Origin: Nitrospirota bacterium
Lineage (GTDB): Bacteria; Nitrospirota; Thermodesulfovibrionia; Thermodesulfovibrionales; UBA6898
Length of the DNA: 52,222 nucleotides
Assembly (NCBI GenBank): GCA_021825365.1
Contig: JAKAHR010000025.1
Coordinates: 1 to 52,222 of the forward strand
Direction: 5' to 3'
Position 1 is the first letter of the stretch. Each line of letters opens with the position of its first letter. This document shows, one piece after another, positions 47,388-52,222 of the stretch. The translations under genes and the position numbers were made by a program. Below the pieces are notes generated by a model that worked only from the letters and a program-made list of their open reading frames with translations, had not been told where the DNA came from and did not search any database.

Positions 47388-48718
47388 ACCCGGAATACCG
47401 ACCCTTCTCCCACAGCGCTCTTCACGTCGATTCTCCCTCCCATGACATCCACCAGTTCCCTGACGATCGCAAGCCCGAGCCCGATGCCGCTTGACCCTGA
47501 GCCCCGGTAGAACCTCTTGAAGACGTCCGGCAGTCTGTCGGAGGGTATGCCTTCCCCGGAGTCCCTCACTTCGACGAAGTACATCTTCTTCTCGCTTCCG
47601 TAATCGACCCAGACGCCGCCCTTCTCCGTATAGCGAATGGCGTTGGCAAGGATGTTCTGGAGGATCCTTTCAAGTTTGTCGGCATCGGTGAATACGTGAA
47701 GGGGGCGTTCGGATACGAGCCTCATCCGGAGTCCCTTCTCTGCTGCCAGGGGTTGCAGTTTCGAGAGCATGCCCGCAAGGAAGACGGGGAGGTCGACCCC
47801 GGTGAAGTGGCGCTCGGCAAAAAAGCTCGCCTCGGCCTTCGTGATGTCCTCGATGCCGTTTACCAGCATGATGAGCTTCTCTATCTCCATGCGGACATGT
47901 TCGAGGCCGGTGTCCCGGTCTTCCACCACTCCGTCGATCATCGCCTCCACGTTCGCCTTCATCACCGCAAGCGGGGTGCGCAGTTCATGGGCGATGTTCG
48001 AGGTGAGGTGCTTCCTCAGCGCTTCCTCCCGCTGGAGCGCCTCTGCCATGAAGTTGAAACTCCCCGCCAGTTTGCCCACCTCGTCCCTGGCGGAGCCGTC
48101 CGCTACCCTGATGCTGAAATCGCCCCTTCCGAGCGCCTCGACCGCATCCTTGAGGCGGTTGAGGGGGCGGGACAGGAATAGGATGAAGATGACCGAGAGA
48201 AAGACAGCCCCGCCTCCGGCGATGGCAAAGGAGATGTAGAGAAACTCTCGTCCGCGGCGATTAAACCTCATCTCCTTCTCGCTGGCGCTTCCCACCCTCA
48301 TCAGGGGCCGTGCGAGCATGGTGCCGATCTCTCTCCCTTCCATGTAGAGGGGGTACGATTCGAACTCGCCGCGGGCAGAGTCGAGGTCAACCATGCCCTG
48401 CATCCTCCGCCTCATCGACGGGGCGGTCATCTCCACGACATCACGGGACGTTATCAGGGTGTTCCCGCCCGCATCCTCTATCTTCACATCGAACCCGAGC
48501 ATCACCGCCCAGTGGGCCGCCTCGTGGAGCGACCGCTGATCCCATCCGTCTTCCCGGTAACTCCCTTCGACGGCGGCAAGGACCCAATACAGCTTGTCCT
48601 CACGGGCGCCCCTGACATACTCCCCAAAGTCGCGCGTGATGAAGTATTCGTAGATGAGGTTTGAGATCAGGGCGATCGCGATGACCGCGAAGAAGGCGAG
48701 GAAGAGCTTAGTCCTCAT
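47360..48718 (-). CDS. BaeS-like membrane sensor histidine kinase
   Basis: A 452-residue kinase: transmembrane helix at about 5-25, periplasmic sensor to about 155, second helix (FAIAGGGAVFLSVIFILFLS), HAMP, HisKA with TSNIAHELRTPLAVMK (H244) and HATPase (N box ILANAIRY, VRDSGEGIP, SSGIGLGLAIVRELVDVMGG). It overlaps the regulator gene by 11 bp. The nearby Spy-like gene suggests an envelope-stress or metal signal, as BaeSR/CpxAR control spy in E. coli; that is analogy. Confidence 0.88.
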   Translation of the reverse strand: MRTKLFLAFFAVIAIALISNLIYEYFITRDFGEYVRGAREDKLYWVLAAVEGSYREDGWDQRSLHEAAHWAVMLGFDVKIEDAGGNTLITSRDVVEMTAPSMRRRMQGMVDLDSARGEFESYPLYMEGREIGTMLARPLMRVGSASEKEMRFNRRGREFLYISFAIAGGGAVFLSVIFILFLSRPLNRLKDAVEALGRGDFSIRVADGSARDEVGKLAGSFNFMAEALQREEALRKHLTSNIAHELRTPLAVMKANVEAMIDGVVEDRDTGLEHVRMEIEKLIMLVNGIEDITKAEASFFAERHFTGVDLPVFLAGMLSKLQPLAAEKGLRMRLVSERPLHVFTDADKLERILQNILANAIRYTEKGGVWVDYGSEKKMYFVEVRDSGEGIPSDRLPDVFKRFYRGSGSSGIGLGLAIVRELVDVMGGRIDVKSAVGEGSVFRVWLPVRDRT

Positions 48719-49412
48719 CAGGAGAGCCCGTGAATTTGTATCCCGTGCCGTAGACGGTCCTGATAAAGACGGGTTCCTTCGAATCCTGTTCTATCTTGTG
48801 GCGGAGGTTCTTTACATGGGCGTCGATCGTCCGGTCGCTGCCTTCGAAGTCATACCCCTGGGCGATGTTGAGGAGCTGCTCCCGGGAGAAGATCCTTCCG
48901 GGACGTTCCGCCAGGGAGAGGAGGATCTTGAATTCCGTCGGGGTCAGGACGACCGGCTCCCCCTGGCTGAGGACCTCCCTCGTCTCCAGGTCGATGGTGA
49001 GCGCCCCCCTGTTGAAGCTCATCCCCCGCCTCTTTGTCCTGCCCGCCCTGCGCAGCTGTGCCTTCACCCTTGCCACCAGCTCGCGGGGGCTGAAGGGCTT
49101 TACGACATAGTCGTCGGCGCCGATGCCGAGCCCCCGGATGCGGTCTTCCTCGCCGCTCTTGGCGGTGAGCATGATGACGGGAGCATCCGATCTTTCGCGG
49201 ATGATGCGGCACAATTCCTCTCCCTGCATATCAGGGAGCATGAGGTCCAGGATGACGAGGTCAAAGGGTTCCCTGAACAGCTCCAGCGCCTGCGCGCCGG
49301 TGGCCGCAAGCCGCACCACGTAGCCCTCCCTGTCGAGATAGGCCCTGATGATCTCGGCTATCTTCCGTTCGTCTTCAACGATGAGAATCGTTTCTTTGTT
49401 CCCTGTATCCAT
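48708..49412 (-). CDS. OmpR-family response regulator
   Basis: A 234-residue regulator: acidic pair E13-D14, phospho-acceptor D56 in LVILDLMLPD, KPFSPREL and a winged-helix domain ending IRTVYGTGYKFTGSPDED. A GTG at 49424 would add four residues, but ATG 49412 with GGTGA eight bases upstream gives the usual start. It overlaps the PAP2 gene by 38 bp, an unusually long overlap, and the kinase by 11 bp. Confidence 0.9.
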   Translation of the reverse strand: MDTGNKETILIVEDERKIAEIIRAYLDREGYVVRLAATGAQALELFREPFDLVILDLMLPDMQGEELCRIIRERSDAPVIMLTAKSGEEDRIRGLGIGADDYVVKPFSPRELVARVKAQLRRAGRTKRRGMSFNRGALTIDLETREVLSQGEPVVLTPTEFKILLSLAERPGRIFSREQLLNIAQGYDFEGSDRTIDAHVKNLRHKIEQDSKEPVFIRTVYGTGYKFTGSPDED

Positions 49413-50253
49413 AAACCCATTCACCGAGGGCCAGCGTTATCAGCGCCAGCATTACCCCTGCTATTACATCTACCACATAATGGTATCTGCAGTAAACCGT
49501 CGCAACGATAAGTGCCGCCACCAGGGGGAGAAACCACCGGAAGAGCCGGCGGTCGAAGCGGAAGGCGAGGTAGAGAACGGTAAGGGCGATGCCGGTATGA
49601 CCGCTGGGGAAGGCGTCACGTTTAACACCCTCGAGGCGGTTGAGGAGTTCCTGGATAGGGCCGGCCGCGATCCATCCTTCGAGGTCGCGCGCCTGCAGAT
49701 GGTTCATGGTGAAGCGCGGCCCCAGGGCGGGCATGAGCAGGTAGCCGATATAGGAAAGGTAAAAACAGAGCATGATAAAGAACAGCGCCCGGTCAAAGGC
49801 GGGATCTCGCCGGAAGATGAGCACCGCGCCGAGGATGATCGGCAGGAAGTAATAGCTCGAATAGGCTAGTTGCAGGAGGTCCGTCAGGGGGGGGTACATC
49901 ATCTTTTCAATCGCGACCGTGGGGTGGCAGCCGAAGAGCAGATAGTCGATGCGAATGAGGAGAGGGTCGATGTCCCGGGGGTTTATCGCATGCACGATCC
50001 TGCCGAGACTGTCGAAGATAACAAGGATGGAGACAGTCGGGAAGACAAGGTCATACACGAACCGCAGCGCCTTCCCCCTGTCTTTCAGCGCGATGAGGGC
50101 CGCCTGTGTCCCGATCAGCCCCAGATAGAGCCCGAACAGGAGAACCGGGCCTTCCACCCGTTGACGAAAGACCAGGGTGAGGACGGTGAGGAAGGACAGG
50201 AAGCAGATATTGAGGATGTCGGCCGGCCTGCCGGACAGAAGCCTCCTGATCAC
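49375..50253 (-). CDS. PAP2-superfamily membrane phosphatase
   Basis: A 292-residue membrane protein with about seven hydrophobic segments and the PAP2 phosphatase motifs KRDAFPSGHTG (conserved K, PSGH; catalytic-relay His) and CRYHYVVDVIAG (second conserved R and H). Such enzymes remove phosphate from lipid or isoprenoid pyrophosphates at the membrane. The start is GTG 50253, overlapping the NYN stop. The first motif K-x6-RP may be replaced by a divergent segment. Confidence 0.85.
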   Translation of the reverse strand: MIRRLLSGRPADILNICFLSFLTVLTLVFRQRVEGPVLLFGLYLGLIGTQAALIALKDRGKALRFVYDLVFPTVSILVIFDSLGRIVHAINPRDIDPLLIRIDYLLFGCHPTVAIEKMMYPPLTDLLQLAYSSYYFLPIILGAVLIFRRDPAFDRALFFIMLCFYLSYIGYLLMPALGPRFTMNHLQARDLEGWIAAGPIQELLNRLEGVKRDAFPSGHTGIALTVLYLAFRFDRRLFRWFLPLVAALIVATVYCRYHYVVDVIAGVMLALITLALGEWVYGYREQRNDSHR

Positions 50254-50813
50254 AGTTTGCTCAGCGCCCGTTGCACGGCCCGCTCTTTTCTGGAGAGCAT
50301 CCGGGGACTTCCCTTCATGCCGACCGCCGGGGTAGTGTCTTCGTCATCTGCGGAATCGCAGCACCCGGGGTCTTCTGCGGTGGCGTATTCCAGCGCACGC
50401 AGGAAGCGGTCAGAGGGGATGGGGACCGAACCCGCCGCCCAGGCGCTGGATGCAATCTCCCTGTCGGAACTCACCACGATCCATTCCCTCCGGTCGCTGC
50501 CGACGATCCGCCTGATGACGGCATCGGCGGTATCTCCCAGACGCGAGTAGATGATCCGGATGCCTGCGGCGGTGAGCGTCTCCTCGTTGCGGCCGCCTGA
50601 CTTCCAGCCGTCGAAGACCACGGTAAGGTCATGTCTTCTCGCCTTTCGGTATGCGGCGAGCCTTCGGATCAGGTCGTCCCGCGCTCTTGCGAGATCGCCG
50701 TGCGCGGTGCCTATGAGATTGTACCCGTCAATAATGATCGATGAAATAACAGCCCCCTGCGGCGCCGGTGCGCCCTCCCGGGAATGATAAAAAGAATCAG
50801 GCGGCAAAAGCAA
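50250..50813 (-). CDS. NYN-domain (YacP-like) RNA-processing protein
   Basis: A 187-residue protein with an NYN/PIN-like nuclease fold: IIIDGYNLIGT, LTVVFDGWKSGG and YSRLGDTADAVIRRIV...WIVVSSDREIASSAWAAGSVPIPSDRFL supply the conserved acidic residues (D-G-Y-N, D-G, D-x2-I). YacP-like proteins act in rRNA/mRNA processing. No ATG is near the conserved start; the frame is open to TTG 50813, and ATT at 50752 with AGGGGG five bases upstream would give the neatest N-terminus. Start is uncertain. Confidence 0.83.
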   Translation of the reverse strand: MLLPPDSFYHSREGAPAPQGAVISSIIIDGYNLIGTAHGDLARARDDLIRRLAAYRKARRHDLTVVFDGWKSGGRNEETLTAAGIRIIYSRLGDTADAVIRRIVGSDRREWIVVSSDREIASSAWAAGSVPIPSDRFLRALEYATAEDPGCCDSADDEDTTPAVGMKGSPRMLSRKERAVQRALSKL

Positions 50814-50865
50814 CCGCCGGCCCGAAGCGGTTGCGGAGGCCTTCCGGAACGGGAGCCGGTTGAAA

Positions 50866-50895
50866 TTGACATTTGGTTTTCGTATTCAGTAAGGT
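50866..50895 (+). promoter_or_regulatory. Candidate promoter of tRNA-Pro
   Basis: TTGACA (50866-50871), 18-bp spacer, TAAGGT (50890-50895, 3/6). The start would fall at or just before the mature tRNA 5' end (50904). Confidence 0.45.
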
Positions 50896-50903
50896 AATTG
50901 ATT

Positions 50904-50981
<78 letters not shown>

Positions 50982-51030
50982 TTACCTCCCTTGATTTTAA
51001 AGGATTTCACCTTCTAAAACCCCCTAAATT

Positions 51031-51051
51031 CAGTTGCATGGCAGTTGCATG
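51031..51051 (+). repeat. Paired CAGTTGCATG direct repeat next to tRNA-Pro
   Basis: CAGTTGCATG occurs at 51031-51040 and 51042-51051, 50 bp after the tRNA. It lies at the step from GC-rich to AT-rich DNA and may be a remnant of an integration event, but no integrase is seen. Confidence 0.4.
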
Positions 51052-51058
51052 AACAAAC

Positions 51059-51625
51059 TTAGTCCCTACCGCATATCTCCCCATACCGCCTAAAGTTCTC
51101 CATGTGTTCCTCTGAAGAAAGATGAGCATTGGGCTGTGGTATAACCCTGCACCGATTGCCAACTAATTTTCTCAAATCAGTTTCTAAGACGCTTGCCACT
51201 CCCTTTCCTATGCAGATGACATGCTCTGGATTGGCATCCCTTGGTGTGCCTGATAAAATCGGCTTGAAGTCATTCTTATCTGTAACATGGCTATTGCAAC
51301 TGAAAAAGATTTTCCAGAACTGAGGAGTACCGTCTCTTTTTGGATGGAGCTTGTTCCCCGTTAGATTTCTTTCCCCGTAAGCAAGGCAATACACGAATTT
51401 GGCGTACTCGGTCGGATATTCTGGAAGCTGGGCTATAGTGGGCAAAGGAATGCTTCTATCTGACTCAGTTGTAAATACATGGGATTCAGCAAGGAGGATG
51501 ATTCTAACCGTATCGGGTTTCCAGAATCTGCGATACTGCTCTACCAGTTCAACAGACTCGTAAGGCTCAATATCCTGCCCCAATATTTGATGAAGCTGAT
51601 TATAACAATCTCGTAACACCTTCAT
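51059..51625 (-). CDS. Uracil-DNA-glycosylase-superfamily-like protein
   Basis: A 188-residue protein with a UDG-like fold pattern: IILLAESHVF (place of the G-x-D-P-Y loop), LTGNKLHPKRDGTPQFWKIFF, HVICIGKGVASVLE and a C-terminal VIPQPNAHLS (place of the H-P-S-P leucine loop). Catalytic residues differ from classical families, so activity is unsure. It lies 15 bp after a nuclease-like gene on the same strand in AT-rich DNA, suggesting a two-gene DNA-acting unit. Confidence 0.6.
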   Translation of the reverse strand: MKVLRDCYNQLHQILGQDIEPYESVELVEQYRRFWKPDTVRIILLAESHVFTTESDRSIPLPTIAQLPEYPTEYAKFVYCLAYGERNLTGNKLHPKRDGTPQFWKIFFSCNSHVTDKNDFKPILSGTPRDANPEHVICIGKGVASVLETDLRKLVGNRCRVIPQPNAHLSSEEHMENFRRYGEICGRD

Positions 51626-51640
51626 GTGCCGTATTTTCTC

Positions 51641-52123
51641 TCAATTTTCAATAGTGTTATCCATAGGCTGTATATTTCCTGTTCCATAAATAATTCTTAA
51701 ATCTCTCCTCGCATGAAACTCCTCAAGCAAGCTGGCAAAGCTATCAATAACTCTGTTTGTCTTGTTGAAGACACCTACTATTCCCAAAATGTTATTATCT
51801 TCTTCGGGACGGTTATGCCTAACCATTAATCTTTGTATTTTTCTGATGTCATCCTCAATATTCTTTACATCTTTAGCTGATATTCCGCTATTTGCCTTAA
51901 TAAATTTCAACTCAATAACTATAGCCTTGCCCCCAAACTCAAATCCCTTGCTTGGTAGCTTTCCGAAGGCTAACTTTCCGTCTTTTTCACGAATTGACAT
52001 GCCATGCTTTATGCTCATACCTCTAGGATTGAAAAGCGTAATATCAGGTTTCATCGTTAGTTTCCCCTGTTCATCATAGAAAGGAATTTCTGAATGCACA
52101 GGACTGCCTTTTACACCTCCATC
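51641..52123 (-). pseudogene. PD-(D/E)xK nuclease-like gene, 5' end cut off by an insertion sequence
   Basis: The readable part has a nuclease-like core: KPDITLFNP (the Asp) and KAIVIELKFIK (the E-x-K), spaced as in PD-(D/E)xK enzymes. The frame continues upstream of the GTG at 52099 without a start (reading DGGVKGSP before VHSEIPFYD) up to 52123, where the IS end begins, and meets a stop inside the IS. The upstream half is therefore lost or lies beyond the element. What remains could still be made from GTG 52099 (152 residues). Confidence 0.68.
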
Positions 52124-52222
52124 TGGAGTTCCCCCGGTTTAGTAGACAGCCATTAAGGTAAAATTGGAAGCAAAGAAGGAGGCTGATCTATGTCGAACCG
52201 GAAGTACACCGAGGAGTTCAAG
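52124..52222 (+). mobile_element. Left end of an IS3-type insertion sequence (continues past the window)
   Basis: Starts TGGAGTTCCCCCGGTTTAG, followed by GTAGACA, the style of IS3-family terminal repeats, with a transposase OrfA starting 66 bp in. The right end and target duplication are outside the window. Confidence 0.7.
52190..52222 (+). CDS. IS3-family transposase OrfA, 5' fragment
   Basis: Eleven codons are visible, MSNRKYTEEFK, the typical IS3 OrfA N-terminus that leads into a helix-turn-helix. AAGGAGG precedes ATG 52190. The rest lies beyond the window. Confidence 0.78.
   Translation, partial: MSNRKYTEEFK

Overview
This 52 kb window is a bacterial chromosome segment, high in GC apart from its right edge. 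ATA, AGG and GGC codons are common in most genes. The gene set fits an anaerobic or facultative Gram-negative of the Nitrospirota / Desulfobacterota type: a short ThiC, Lar nickel-cofactor genes, a multihaem cytochrome, a probable selenoprotein, OmpA, lipoproteins and PAS or hemerythrin proteins with CxxC modules. The phylum is an inference; no rRNA lies in the window.

Layout, left to right. 0.2-1.7 kb: a TauE/SafE exporter and a BrnT/BrnA-like toxin-antitoxin pair. 1.7-5.7 kb (minus strand): a Cys-rich lipoprotein and a tctCBA tripartite tricarboxylate transporter. 6.0-11.9 kb (plus): glnS, gpsA, larB, and a PhoB/PhoR-type two-component pair.

11.9-27.9 kb is a phosphate-starvation island. 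Nine promoter regions each carry two to four T(A/C)A(C/T) cores spaced exactly 11 bp apart, usually with a -10-like hexamer 14-15 bp after the start of the last core. This is the architecture of PhoB (Pho-box) promoters. They precede a second PhoB-like regulator with a GH1 glycosidase; a PHP phosphoesterase with a GT21-like glycosyltransferase; an arsenate-reductase-like protein; an EAL protein; a CBS-domain histidine kinase with a receiver protein and methylglyoxal synthase; a secreted PHP lipoprotein; a hemerythrin-like protein; and pstSCAB-phoU. Four tiny proteins in the island share one four-cysteine signature and belong to no family I know. Together the genes suggest Pi uptake, Pi release from esters and triose phosphate, replacement of phospholipid by glycolipid, arsenate defence and signalling.

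27.9-32.3 kb: a thiamine operon (thiS, thiG, unknown membrane protein, thiE, thiC, adenylate-kinase-like protein) behind a sigma70 promoter, a TPP riboswitch and a terminator. A 7-nt riboswitch segment can pair with the terminator's 5' arm. 32.4-35.0 kb: a secreted protein, a tetrahaem cytochrome c and larC. 35.0-37.0 kb: a large FecR/DUF6600-like protein with a repetitive tail. 37.1-39.8 kb: a CopA-type copper ATPase overlapped by a glutaredoxin-like gene whose first active-site cysteine codon is an in-frame UGA, with a SECIS-like hairpin after it; a selenoprotein is the best reading.

40-50.8 kb: a PAS protein, then mostly minus-strand envelope and housekeeping genes: FG-GAP lipoprotein, OmpA, TPR lipoprotein, rlmN, FKBP isomerase, a Met/His-rich Spy/CpxP-like protein, an OmpR/BaeS-type two-component system, PAP2 phosphatase and a NYN protein. 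50.9-52.2 kb: tRNA-Pro(UGG), then an AT-rich accessory segment with a UDG-like protein and a PD-(D/E)xK nuclease-like gene cut at its 5' end by an IS3-type element whose OrfA runs off the window.
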